From positions 62,001 to 126,000 of the forward strand of contig JAFKLS010000018.1 in the NCBI GenBank assembly GCA_017304675.1: DNA of 64,000 nucleotides, written 5' to 3'. Both the position numbers and the translations under genes were made by a program. The notes under the pieces were generated by a model that was not told the origin of the DNA, did not search any database, and worked only from the letters and a program-made list of their open reading frames with translations. The stretch comes from Sphingobacteriia bacterium. Its GTDB lineage: Bacteria; Bacteroidota; Bacteroidia; Chitinophagales; Chitinophagaceae. Of this stretch, positions 1-8,304 are shown piece by piece. The first letter of the stretch is position 1, and each line of letters begins with the position of its first letter.

Positions 1-407
1 TGATTGCCTGCCGTTAAATAGAGAGACGATGGCTGGCCATTGTTTTTCTGCAAATGCAATTGTTTAAAATAAACTTCTGAGAATTGTTGCCAGGATGTTG
101 CTGCGCTTTGTATTCCTTCTTCCTGCCTGTTAGCAAGATCGCCGGTAATAATCACTGCCTCTATATATTTTATGGTTTCACCGGCAGCTACCAATGAATC
201 TCCAGGCAGGGCTAATTGCGGCAAGCCGTTCATAGCCTTTGCCATTGATTCATTCACAACAGCCGCACTCACATTCTTTTGCCCTCTGAACTGCTCTTTT
301 ACCAAACCAAAATGAACATCTGATGTAAAGATGAAATGCTTTACATTCTCCTGCGCATAGCCACTTAAAGCAAAGCTGCACAATAAAACAAGCGCTATTT
401 TTTTCAT
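1..407 (-). CDS. Metallophosphoesterase, secreted (C-terminus beyond window)
   Basis: Reading leftwards from an ATG at 407, 135 codons are open to the window edge. The product starts with a signal peptide (MKKIALVLLCSFALSGYAQ). Two calcineurin-like phosphoesterase metal motifs follow: FTSDVHFG near residue 30 and ITGDLANR near residue 88. The last visible residues are LTAGN, where the family's GNHD/E motif is expected, so the frame is intact to the edge. It is probably a periplasmic metal-dependent phosphatase or nucleotidase; the substrate cannot be told. It is the last gene of a minus-strand run and shares orientation with the beta-helix/TonB pair upstream of it. Confidence 0.8.
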   Translation of the reverse strand, partial: MKKIALVLLCSFALSGYAQENVKHFIFTSDVHFGLVKEQFRGQKNVSAAVVNESMAKAMNGLPQLALPGDSLVAAGETIKYIEAVIITGDLANRQEEGIQSAATSWQQFSEVYFKQLHLQKNNGQPSSLYLTAGN

Positions 408-465
408 AATAACCATTCACACTGAATTTAAGTTTCCTGTATGGAAGATCCTATATATAATAAAA

Positions 466-1878
466 TTAATGCTGATTACCTCTACCATTGCTTTGATAAC
501 ATCCTATATCTTTTCCCGGAGGTGTAATTTCTGTTGCACCATATACTGGATCCACTATTACAGATGCAACAGGAGAAAATTTAGTATAGCCCACACCAAT
601 ACAAGGAGATGTTGACTTTAATGCAAAATTGTAACTCCCTACTACAGATATATCTCTTAATTGCAACCCCGCGGGTAATGGAACAGGAGCATTAATAAAC
701 TGAGGATTATTGGCTCCATTTAATGATGCAGGAGCTGTATATACATCACCCACTTTCCATCCTGCCGGTAAATAAGTAGAAGGCTTGGGGACATCCGTTT
801 CCTGCGGAAGGCTTATGGCTGTACTAACAGATAATGAAGGAATGAATTGACTGCATACAGAAGTTGAATCACCATAATACCAGTTATATCCGTACCTGAT
901 ATTGGCTGTATCGGCAATTGGATTTTGCACAATACGTAACCCAAACTTGCAGTTAACAATTAAATTATTGTAGGCTAACCCCGCTGCACCCTGTTCGTAA
1001 TTAATAGAGCCGCCGCGACCGGTAGCATTTCTTCTGTAACCGCAGTTTACAATTGTATTGTTATAACAATTTACAACCGTTGAAGGAACACCCGGTAATA
1101 CATTGATGTTTGACATTTTAGGACCATTGGTTGCCATTCCAATACAAAGGTTGTACGCATAATCACCAACAGTTCCTGCTTTAGAATTCATGGCTTCCCC
1201 TCCGGTATAACCACATTTTTCAAATGTATTACGCATCACATGAATTTTTCCACCGTTAATACGAAAAGGATCATCTACACTTCCGTATACCCATGAATCT
1301 TCCAAAACAAATGTTCCTGCAGGGTTGGCAAAATATAACGGGTAAGGGCTTGCACCTCCGGTAAAGGTTTTCATCGCTGCGCTTATCGTTCCTCCGCCAA
1401 ATTCAATATGTGTCCATTTAATGGCCATTAACGGGCAATTGGTTGCGCCGGTAATACCTGTCCACTGGCCTTTCAAGGCTGGGTCCAAATCCGGGTTAGC
1501 TCCTAACTGGTCTGTTTTAGTAACTCCTGGTTTTGTTAACCAAATGGGTTTGTCTTTTGTTCCCAAACATAATAAAACGCCTTGCACCCCTAAGCCTACC
1601 GGCGTACCACTTCCTTTAAAATTCACGGTTACGCCTTCCTGGATAATCAGGGTATCACCGGCGTTCACAAAAATATCTCCACAAACATTGTATGTTTTAC
1701 CGGCCAGCATCGTGCCTTTAACCGATCCGCTTAAACAAGCCGTATCACTAATGGGAGCTACAATAGGTTTTACAGCCTGCGATAGGTCTTTACTATCCTG
1801 GCTCTTTGTACAGGATGATAATACAATAATTGCCGTAAGCACATTAAGTATTGAAACAATCTTTTTCATTTTTATCAA
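466..1878 (-). CDS. Beta-helix-like surface lipoprotein
   Basis: This 470-residue protein begins with a lipoprotein signal (hydrophobic run ending LSSC, Cys at about residue 23). Dispersed Asn/Gly-rich strands such as NTFEKCGYTGG, NCYNNTIVNCGYR and YNNLIVNC suggest a right-handed parallel beta-helix, as in pectate-lyase-like and polysaccharide-binding proteins. No catalytic motif is evident. Start may be ATG 1878 or ATG 1869 (MKK); the second gives a more standard signal peptide. It lies 12 bp downstream of the TonB-dependent receptor on the same strand, so the two are probably co-transcribed, with the lipoprotein acting as a surface partner of the receptor. Its function is inferred from fold and context only. 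Confidence 0.6.
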   Translation of the reverse strand: MIKMKKIVSILNVLTAIIVLSSCTKSQDSKDLSQAVKPIVAPISDTACLSGSVKGTMLAGKTYNVCGDIFVNAGDTLIIQEGVTVNFKGSGTPVGLGVQGVLLCLGTKDKPIWLTKPGVTKTDQLGANPDLDPALKGQWTGITGATNCPLMAIKWTHIEFGGGTISAAMKTFTGGASPYPLYFANPAGTFVLEDSWVYGSVDDPFRINGGKIHVMRNTFEKCGYTGGEAMNSKAGTVGDYAYNLCIGMATNGPKMSNINVLPGVPSTVVNCYNNTIVNCGYRRNATGRGGSINYEQGAAGLAYNNLIVNCKFGLRIVQNPIADTANIRYGYNWYYGDSTSVCSQFIPSLSVSTAISLPQETDVPKPSTYLPAGWKVGDVYTAPASLNGANNPQFINAPVPLPAGLQLRDISVVGSYNFALKSTSPCIGVGYTKFSPVASVIVDPVYGATEITPPGKDIGCYQSNGRGNQH

Positions 1879-1890
1879 TTGAGTTAGTTT

Positions 1891-4644
1891 TTAAAGTTTA
1901 TATCTCAAGCCAAACAAATAAGAGATCTTATAATAATCTTTTTGAACAATAATCCTGTTATCGGGATCTGTTTGCAATGCTAAAGGCCTGGATCCGCTGG
2001 ATGTTAAATATTTGTTGTACGATTGATGAAGCGACAATTCGTACGGAGCATTTGTAAGGTTATTGATCTTGCCAAAAACAGTCAATCCCTTAATAACTCT
2101 TTTTTCAAAAGAAAGATCCAATTGCGTTAAAGGAGATTGCCAATAGTTCAGTCCATAATACGGGCTAATAAACACAATTCTTTCTCCCGTATATACCAAC
2201 GCTGCCTGGATATCTAATCCTATTTTAGGGTTCTTATACATTAATGACAGGTTACCGGTATGGTTGGATTGACCTTGTAATGGCCTTGTTTCAGATTTAT
2301 AAGTCAATACACTTCCGCCAGTCTGCCCTCTGTCAGAATACAAAAGACTGTCTTTGCTAATGCGGGATTGTGTGTATGTATAGTTGGCAGAAACACCAAA
2401 GGCACCAAAATATTTTGTTACCACCGCTTCAAACCCATAATTGGTTGCCTTAGGGCTATTTGTTGGCATTAAATAAAGGCTATTTACATTGGGAGCAGGT
2501 TTAACAGTGCTGATTTCAATGGGATCTTGAATATTTTTATAGAACACTCCTAATAATACCTGATCGGCTGCTTTTGAATAATATTCGTAGCGCAGATCCA
2601 GGTTATCAGCCACAGAATGATTTAACATTGCCGGATTCCCCTGTTCTTTAAAAAATTCACCATCCGGTCCATCAGGAATCATTTCTGCAAAACCCGGTCT
2701 TGCCAATGCTCTGTAATAAGAGAATCGAAGCGTTTCATTTTTTGTCAGTGCATATTTTAATTGCATGCTTGGCAACAAATCGCCGTATTTAATCGTGCCT
2801 TCGCGTGCAGCAACGGCTGGAAGTAGCTGCGTTTCATAGTGTTGGTATGTATTTTCGTAGCGGAAGCCACCTAACGCTTCTAATGCTTTAGCTACCTGCC
2901 ACCTGCCTTGTATATAGAATGCGCTAATGTTTTCGCGAAAAGTATAATTATTACCGCTCACAACCGGCTGGCCAGGATTGGGGGGATCATTATAAATAGC
3001 ATTATTAATATTCGTATATAACTCACCCGATAGTGGAGTCAAAGTATAAGAATGATACAAATTGTCTCTTGTTTTACTCCTTATTAATGTTCCAAATTTC
3101 AAATCGAACACACTGTTTAAACGTTTCGTCATGTTGGCATATGCGGCATAATCCTGGTCGCTGTTATGTGACCAGATACGACTCATTTTTTGCAGTTTAT
3201 CGCCTGACAAAGAGGTAGCAACAATTGGGTATTCATGAATGAATTGCGCCTGGTCAGGGATATGATTGTTGGCTATAGAGTATACCAGGCTCCAGTCAAA
3301 CGTTGTTGTTGGGGTCAAATGATGAATGCCTTGTAAAGTATTGTTGTAAATGGACTGGTATTGCCAGGTACTTCTCTGCCAGTTATCCACCAATGAGTTC
3401 AATGCTACCGTATCCCAAACCATCCTGGTTTGGTAATCGTCTAAACGAACAAAAGTGGTAGTTAGTGAAAGTTTGTTATGTGCATTGATTTTATAATCCA
3501 GTTTGCCCGTTAATCCCAGTCTTTTGCTTTGTGTAGAGTATTTTCTTAATTGAAGATCTGAGAACAATGGTATATTATACAAACCGGGTTGAGAGGCCGG
3601 CAAAAAGAAATTAGAAGTAATGCCCTTATAAATGCTTTGATAACTTCCTGATAATATGAATCCAAATTTTTTATTTTTACCAAACCTATCCCCTATACTT
3701 AGCCCCAAAGTATTGCTAACCGGCGCATTTACATTGCTATAGTTTAAATGATTTACATTAAAATCTCTGAATGTAGCCTTATAACTGCTGCCCATTATTT
3801 CGGCAGGAGACAGTTTATTAATAGCAACAGTACTGAATTTGTTATACCTGTCGGTTAAGAAGGTTGTATTATAACCCAGAGAACCATTGGCCTGAAAGAG
3901 GAATTTGTTCGGTGCATCTTTCATCACCAGGTTAATGGTACCACCAATAGCATCTCCTTCCATAGAAGGCGTTAAACTTTTACTTACCTCCAATCTCTCT
4001 AAAAGTTCTGAAGGGAAAAGGTCAAGTGGGATAAATCTATTTTTATTGTCCGGGCTTGGTATTTTAATACCGTTAATAAGCGTATTGATATACCTTTTTT
4101 CCATTCCTCTTATAATCGGATAACGCCCTTCACCGGAATTACTTCTTTCAATAGTAACCCCGCTTACTCTTTGCAAAGCATTAGCCACTGTAATATCTGG
4201 CAGCAATTGTATTGTTTTTGCCGATAGTACATTTAGAATAGGGTCGGCTATTTTTTCAATCCTTCTGGCACCTATATCATCTCCTTTATGTGTTTTGGTT
4301 GAAACGGTAACAGATTCAATTTCCGCTGTTGAAGATTCAACTTTAAAACTAACAGATTTCACTTCCTCATCTGTAACAAGTGTAATGCTTTGCGGTTTAA
4401 TTGTGTAACCTGCGTACACTATTTCAATGCTGTAAACGCCTTTGGGTACGTTTGGAAAATTGAAAGTACCATCCAGCTTTACAATGGTTTTAAATTTTGT
4501 ATTGGCTAATTTTACCGTAGCCCCTACCAATGGTTCTCCGGTAAAAGCGTCTGTCACCTTCCCCTTAATAACGCCTGCAGAACAAATGTTTACAATAAGC
4601 GTTGCGAGAAGTGCGAAGAAGAAATTTCTACAATAAGCTTGCAT
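1891..4644 (-). CDS. TonB-dependent outer-membrane receptor
   Basis: This 917-residue protein has a signal peptide (about residues 1-23). A carboxypeptidase-D regulatory-like domain follows at about 25-110 (IKGKVTDAFTGEPLVGATV). The plug domain begins at about 140 and includes LLPDITVANALQRVSGVTIE and GGTINLVMK. A long beta-barrel ends in a short aromatic-rich strand (YLFGLRYKL). There is no STN domain, so it is probably not a sigma-factor transducer like the two SusC proteins further right. It would import a ligand bound at the surface using TonB energy. Its downstream neighbour is a beta-helix lipoprotein rather than a SusD homologue. The substrate is unknown. Confidence 0.9.
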   Translation of the reverse strand: MQAYCRNFFFALLATLIVNICSAGVIKGKVTDAFTGEPLVGATVKLANTKFKTIVKLDGTFNFPNVPKGVYSIEIVYAGYTIKPQSITLVTDEEVKSVSFKVESSTAEIESVTVSTKTHKGDDIGARRIEKIADPILNVLSAKTIQLLPDITVANALQRVSGVTIERSNSGEGRYPIIRGMEKRYINTLINGIKIPSPDNKNRFIPLDLFPSELLERLEVSKSLTPSMEGDAIGGTINLVMKDAPNKFLFQANGSLGYNTTFLTDRYNKFSTVAINKLSPAEIMGSSYKATFRDFNVNHLNYSNVNAPVSNTLGLSIGDRFGKNKKFGFILSGSYQSIYKGITSNFFLPASQPGLYNIPLFSDLQLRKYSTQSKRLGLTGKLDYKINAHNKLSLTTTFVRLDDYQTRMVWDTVALNSLVDNWQRSTWQYQSIYNNTLQGIHHLTPTTTFDWSLVYSIANNHIPDQAQFIHEYPIVATSLSGDKLQKMSRIWSHNSDQDYAAYANMTKRLNSVFDLKFGTLIRSKTRDNLYHSYTLTPLSGELYTNINNAIYNDPPNPGQPVVSGNNYTFRENISAFYIQGRWQVAKALEALGGFRYENTYQHYETQLLPAVAAREGTIKYGDLLPSMQLKYALTKNETLRFSYYRALARPGFAEMIPDGPDGEFFKEQGNPAMLNHSVADNLDLRYEYYSKAADQVLLGVFYKNIQDPIEISTVKPAPNVNSLYLMPTNSPKATNYGFEAVVTKYFGAFGVSANYTYTQSRISKDSLLYSDRGQTGGSVLTYKSETRPLQGQSNHTGNLSLMYKNPKIGLDIQAALVYTGERIVFISPYYGLNYWQSPLTQLDLSFEKRVIKGLTVFGKINNLTNAPYELSLHQSYNKYLTSSGSRPLALQTDPDNRIIVQKDYYKISYLFGLRYKL

Positions 4645-4866
4645 ATGGTTAAGTTGGTTTTAATTCTTGCTTAAGTGAATTTTAATCACTGCAAAACTAT
4701 AAGTGCAACTCAACCATAGTTTTTGATGAGACCTGTATAAGCCTTATTTAATCTATCGGTAATAATAAAATAATAAAATAAAAACACACATATAACAATT
4801 ATTTAATTTTCATGGATTGTTTTCGCCGGCAGCACAATAAATCAATACACAGCTATATGGCATTAG

Positions 4867-4906
4867 AAAACCCCGAAGTAAAATTGCTTCGAGGTTTCAG
4901 TTTTTT
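4867..4906 (-). terminator. Hairpin terminator after fasciclin gene
   Basis: CCCCGAAG and CTTCGAGG form an arm pair with one mismatch, extended by AAA/TTT on the outside. On the minus strand the hairpin is followed by TTTT, and on the plus strand T runs also follow. It lies about 65 bp downstream of the fasciclin gene. The rest of the 326-bp gap 4645-4970 shows only AT-rich DNA, presumably the promoter of the TonB receptor. Confidence 0.65.
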
Positions 4907-4970
4907 ATCGATACAGGATTTTATAAAATAATACAGGTATTTTCAACAGGTATGTTGGATAGTAAAATTG

Positions 4971-5531
4971 TTATGGCATCAAAACATGATCAATTACATG
5001 TATTACACCATTACTTTGGTTAACATCTTTAATGGTTACAGTAGCTACACCACCTTTAGCATCCATAATCATTAAATTTTTTCCTTTCATCATTAAGGAT
5101 AATTGTTCACCTTGTACTGTTTTTAATTCTGCTTTACCTTTTCCTTCCTTAATTAATTTCATAATTTCTGAAGATCCGTAGTTACCTGCCACAACATGAT
5201 AAGTTAATACGGTAGTTAATGTTGCTTTGTTTTCAGGTTTAACTAAATTTTCAACAGTGCCTTTTGGCAACATATCAAATGCTGCATTGGTTGGTGCAAA
5301 TACTGTGAAAGGGCCAGCGCTTTGTAAGGTCTCAACAAGTCCGGCTGCTTTTACAGCTGCCACTAATGTTGTATGGTCTTTACTGTTAACCGCATTGGCA
5401 ACGATGTTTTTACTGGGATACATAGGAGCACCGCCAACTTCAACAGTTTTTTCCATGGCCATTTGTGCAAAAGAAACTTGTGCAAATAATGTAATAAATG
5501 CAGCAGTGAATAATCTAAAAACTTTTTTCAT
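4971..5531 (-). CDS. Fasciclin-domain secreted protein
   Basis: The product has a signal peptide (MKKVFRLFTAAFITLFAQVSFAQ) and then one fasciclin (FAS1/beta-Ig-H3) domain. Its hallmarks are FTVFAPTNAAFD, the downstream TVLTYHVV and the closing GVIHVIDHVLMP. The start at ATG 5531 is preferred because a longer reading from 5567 only adds a non-signal extension. Single-FAS1 proteins of this size are common periplasmic or outer-membrane proteins of Bacteroidota, usually linked to adhesion or envelope stability. It lies 117 bp downstream of the anti-sigma gene on the same strand, so it is a likely member of that regulon; this is inference. Confidence 0.9.
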   Translation of the reverse strand: MKKVFRLFTAAFITLFAQVSFAQMAMEKTVEVGGAPMYPSKNIVANAVNSKDHTTLVAAVKAAGLVETLQSAGPFTVFAPTNAAFDMLPKGTVENLVKPENKATLTTVLTYHVVAGNYGSSEIMKLIKEGKGKAELKTVQGEQLSLMMKGKNLMIMDAKGGVATVTIKDVNQSNGVIHVIDHVLMP

Positions 5532-5648
5532 AATGTAGATTTTGATTTTGAATAATGATTGTTTCAAATACCTACGATGAATGAAAAAGTTTGGATTTAA
5601 AGATTTAAATTTTTTTAGATTTTTTGAGTGAAAGAGGAATCTAAGGAA

Positions 5649-6446
5649 CTACAATTTTCCCATTACAACCATTTTCTCCATTGTTGGAGTTGGGCTGCCA
5701 CCTTCTTTTTCTATGGTAATGGCAAACGCTTGTGCTTTGCCAAATGATTTCATTTTTTGAATATGATATCGTTTGTTTTTATCAGTGGTAATGATCATTC
5801 CGGCATCAACGGGTTTGCCATCTACAATAGCCCATAATTGAAATTGTTTACCCGAAGGAATAGCAGGCAGATTGCTGGGATCAACAAAAACATCTCCGGT
5901 ATTTTTCACCCAAAATATTTTCGCAACAGCATCGGGCGTTTCGTTCATGCCTTTCAACATAACAGGTTCGCTGTACTTACTCTGTACAACATTCATATCA
6001 TTCTTCATCATATCCATATTCGATCTTGCATCTGCCAATTCCTGTTGTGTTTGCTGAAGATTATTATTTAAAGAATTGTATTGTTGATAAAACATAATAT
6101 TCAAAGTGCCGCTTGCAATAAACAATATAACAGATGCAGCTGCAACCCATTGCCAATAAGGTTTTATGCTTCTAACTTTATGGATTGATTCTGTTAATTC
6201 TATACTTTGAACATTTTGCTCCTCGCTATGAATAGAGGAAAATATTTTTTCTTTTACAGATGAAGAAGGTGTTATAGATTGTGCCTGTGCATAGGCTTCA
6301 ATACTTTCTTCAATAGCGTTTAAAGCATCAGCAACAGCAGGATATTGCTTTTTCCATTGCAATACCTGGGCGTTCTCTTCTTCAGAAGTGAGACCTGCAA
6401 CATAAAGTTCCAGTATACCAGATGATATGATTTCGTTTACATCCAC
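5649..6446 (-). CDS. Anti-sigma factor, RskA-like
   Basis: The protein is 265 residues. It has an N-terminal cytoplasmic anti-sigma domain (about 1-100, including SGILELYVAGLTSEEE), one transmembrane segment at about 110-130 (WVAAASVILFIASGTLNIMF), a coiled coil (LNNNLQQTQQELADARS) and a periplasmic RskA-type C-terminal domain (AKIFWVKNTGDVFVD, GKQFQLWAIVDG). Translation starts at GTG 6446, directly after the sigma gene's stop codon, which implies translational coupling. It should hold the neighbouring ECF sigma factor at the membrane and release it on an envelope signal that is not identifiable here. Confidence 0.88.
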   Translation of the reverse strand: MDVNEIISSGILELYVAGLTSEEENAQVLQWKKQYPAVADALNAIEESIEAYAQAQSITPSSSVKEKIFSSIHSEEQNVQSIELTESIHKVRSIKPYWQWVAAASVILFIASGTLNIMFYQQYNSLNNNLQQTQQELADARSNMDMMKNDMNVVQSKYSEPVMLKGMNETPDAVAKIFWVKNTGDVFVDPSNLPAIPSGKQFQLWAIVDGKPVDAGMIITTDKNKRYHIQKMKSFGKAQAFAITIEKEGGSPTPTMEKMVVMGKL

Positions 6447-6992
6447 TTAAGTCATCATTTTTTTAAGTTCAAGAATGGCATTTCTAATTCTTGTTTTTAC
6501 AGTTCCTAAAGGTATGTTTAATAACTTGGCAATTTCATCTTGCGTATAGCCTTTAAAATAAGCCATATCAATTAAAATACGATACTCGGGTTTTAAGTTC
6601 ATGATCTGTTTATCTATACCTATTGCATCTAATTTTTCAATCCCCGAATCCCTGCCCGATATATTAGTTACGGAATTTTCATCGCCTGAGATTTGAGATT
6701 GTTTTTTATAGCCTTTGCTGCGCATAATGTCTATAGTAAGATTTCGGGCTATTTGTAGCATCCAGGTAAACAATCTTCCCTTTGATTTATCGTAAGAACC
6801 GATGTTATTCCATATCTTAATAAATACTTCCTGCAAAATATCTTCTGCAAGGGCCTCATCTTCCACCATTTTAAAAACAACTCCATTCAATGCAGCTGCA
6901 TAATTCTCATATAAATAAGAAAATGCAGTTTTGTTTTGCCGCTGCAAGAGTATCACCAATTCTTCTTCTGTATATTTTTTTTCGGATAACAA
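6447..6992 (-). CDS. ECF RNA polymerase sigma factor
   Basis: This is a 181-residue sigma-70-family protein. Region 2 runs about 25-95 (LYENYAAALNGVVFKMV, DILQEVFIKIW, WMLQIARNLTIDIMR) and region 4 about 120-178 (LIDMAYFKGYTQDEIAKLLN, GTVKTRIR). The only start fitting the family N-terminus is TTG 6992; the next in-frame ATG lies inside region 2, so the N-terminus is somewhat uncertain. The gene is directly followed by its RskA-like anti-sigma factor, forming a typical signalling pair. The fasciclin gene downstream and the divergent genes from 7093 are candidate targets, by inference from position. Confidence 0.92.
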   Translation of the reverse strand: MLSEKKYTEEELVILLQRQNKTAFSYLYENYAAALNGVVFKMVEDEALAEDILQEVFIKIWNNIGSYDKSKGRLFTWMLQIARNLTIDIMRSKGYKKQSQISGDENSVTNISGRDSGIEKLDAIGIDKQIMNLKPEYRILIDMAYFKGYTQDEIAKLLNIPLGTVKTRIRNAILELKKMMT

Positions 6993-7092
6993 ATTGAAAC
7001 TGTTCTTCTGATAAAAATAGTTATTCTAACAATTAAGGGTTAAAAAAAATTTTTGGCTTTAAAAATCCAACACTATAAAAGCATCGTATGTA

Positions 7093-7545
7093 ATGATAAT
7101 AAAGCTAATTCTAAGAGATATGCCTACTTCAAAAACCAAAAAAATGCTTAGAGCAATGTATACCGTTGCTGTATTGCTGATATTAACATTGGCGATACAT
7201 ATTTATTATGTAACAAAAGACAGGGTTCCGGCTTCTTCGGTGATTGCAATGGCAAGGATTGACATTAAACAGAATATAGATGCTAAAGATGTTTCTACCA
7301 TTACAGATTGGTTGTATAAACAAAAAGGTATTACACATGTGTTGGTTAATCCTGAAACAAAAATTGCCGTTTTTACTTTTTATCCTTCTATGGCGAATGC
7401 AGATACCATTGCAAACAATTTCGCCACAGCATTACATTATCCATCGCAAAGATTCAAACCTACCGAGCAACAATTACAAAGCGGATGCCCTGCCGGTTAT
7501 ACAAGTTCATCTTCCGTTACTAAATACTTCAAATTTCTATTTTAA
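7093..7545 (+). CDS. Membrane-anchored HMA-like domain protein
   Basis: The protein has 150 residues with one N-terminal transmembrane helix (about 20-40, AMYTVAVLLILTLAIHIYYV). A domain of about 70 residues follows (ARIDIKQNIDAKDVSTITDWL, HVLVNPETKIAVFTFYP), with the beta-alpha-beta-beta-alpha-beta rhythm of heavy-metal-associated domains. The usual CxxC metal motif is missing. Alternative starts are ATG 7120 and ATG 7147. The gene is divergent from the ECF sigma gene and lies 14 bp before the globin-like lipoprotein, so the two are probably one transcription unit. The fold call is my reading of the pattern, and the function is unknown. Confidence 0.5.
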   Translation: MIIKLILRDMPTSKTKKMLRAMYTVAVLLILTLAIHIYYVTKDRVPASSVIAMARIDIKQNIDAKDVSTITDWLYKQKGITHVLVNPETKIAVFTFYPSMANADTIANNFATALHYPSQRFKPTEQQLQSGCPAGYTSSSSVTKYFKFLF

Positions 7546-7559
7546 ATAAAAATCAAACT

Positions 7560-8120
7560 ATGAAAAAATTATCTATCATTTTGGCAGCAACATTCTTTGC
7601 AGTATCCTTATTAAGCTTAAATGCTTGTAAAAAAACGAGCGATGCTGTAAAGCCAACTTTGTATGACTCTTTAGGAGGAACAACTTTAGTTGCAGACCCT
7701 ACAGGTTCGGCGGGAACCACTATAGAAAAAGGCAGATTATTGATCAGATCTATTATTGACAGTACCATTTTTGTAATTGCAGGAGACACTGCCATAAATG
7801 GTCATTTTACAGTACTGCTATCTGAAGTGGGCAAAAACAATTATTCCGGTTTTATGGCCTTAAGCAAAAATCTTACCGATTTTGTTGCTGTTGCAACAGG
7901 AGCAAAAAACTTTACTTACGGGGGAAAATCTATGGTTGCAGCTCATGATCCGGCACAAAATGCTCGCATGAATATGAAAGCCGACAACAGTGATTTCAAC
8001 GCATTTGAAAATGATTTAGTGAAAGGAGCCGCTAAAAATGGAGTTACTACGAGTAACCCAGCTTTAGTAAGTGTTGCTAACCTGGTTGAGTCGCTCAGAT
8101 CAAAAGTAGTTCAGCAATAA
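7560..8120 (+). CDS. Lipoprotein with truncated-haemoglobin fold
   Basis: The protein has 186 residues and a lipoprotein signal ending SLNAC (Cys about 23). The mature part follows the group 1 truncated haemoglobin pattern: LYDSLGGTTLV at the start, a GKSMVAAH motif with the candidate proximal His, FNAFENDLVKGAAKNGV, and a final helix (LVESLRSKVVQ). Canonical group 1 globins are cytoplasmic and about 120 residues. This one is lipid-anchored and carries extra residues after the LGG motif. It could bind haem for oxygen or NO chemistry in the periplasm, or be a haem-less relative. It probably shares a transcript with the HMA-like gene, and a clear terminator follows. Confidence 0.68.
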   Translation: MKKLSIILAATFFAVSLLSLNACKKTSDAVKPTLYDSLGGTTLVADPTGSAGTTIEKGRLLIRSIIDSTIFVIAGDTAINGHFTVLLSEVGKNNYSGFMALSKNLTDFVAVATGAKNFTYGGKSMVAAHDPAQNARMNMKADNSDFNAFENDLVKGAAKNGVTTSNPALVSVANLVESLRSKVVQQ

Positions 8121-8146
8121 GAATTACTAATTACTCCGTATTGTAG

Positions 8147-8181
8147 AGCCTCGGAATAAATATTATTCTTGAGGCTTTTTT
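8147..8181 (+). terminator. Rho-independent terminator after globin lipoprotein
   Basis: AGCCTC at 8147 pairs with GAGGCT at 8171, with further pairing of GAATAA and TTATTC inside. A run of six T follows. It ends the 7093-8120 unit, 27 bp after the stop codon. Confidence 0.85.
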
Positions 8182-8304
8182 AATTTAAATAAATGGTTCT
8201 TCTTATGGCAAAGCGGTATAAATCATTTCTATAGCTGACGTTAATCATCTTTTCAATGCTCATTTCATTACAGCTTGCAGCATTAATTTCATAAAACCTG
8301 TATT

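Noticed and set aside
1421..1882. 153-codon plus-strand frame
   Set aside because: Opposite to the beta-helix lipoprotein; no start signal or family features.
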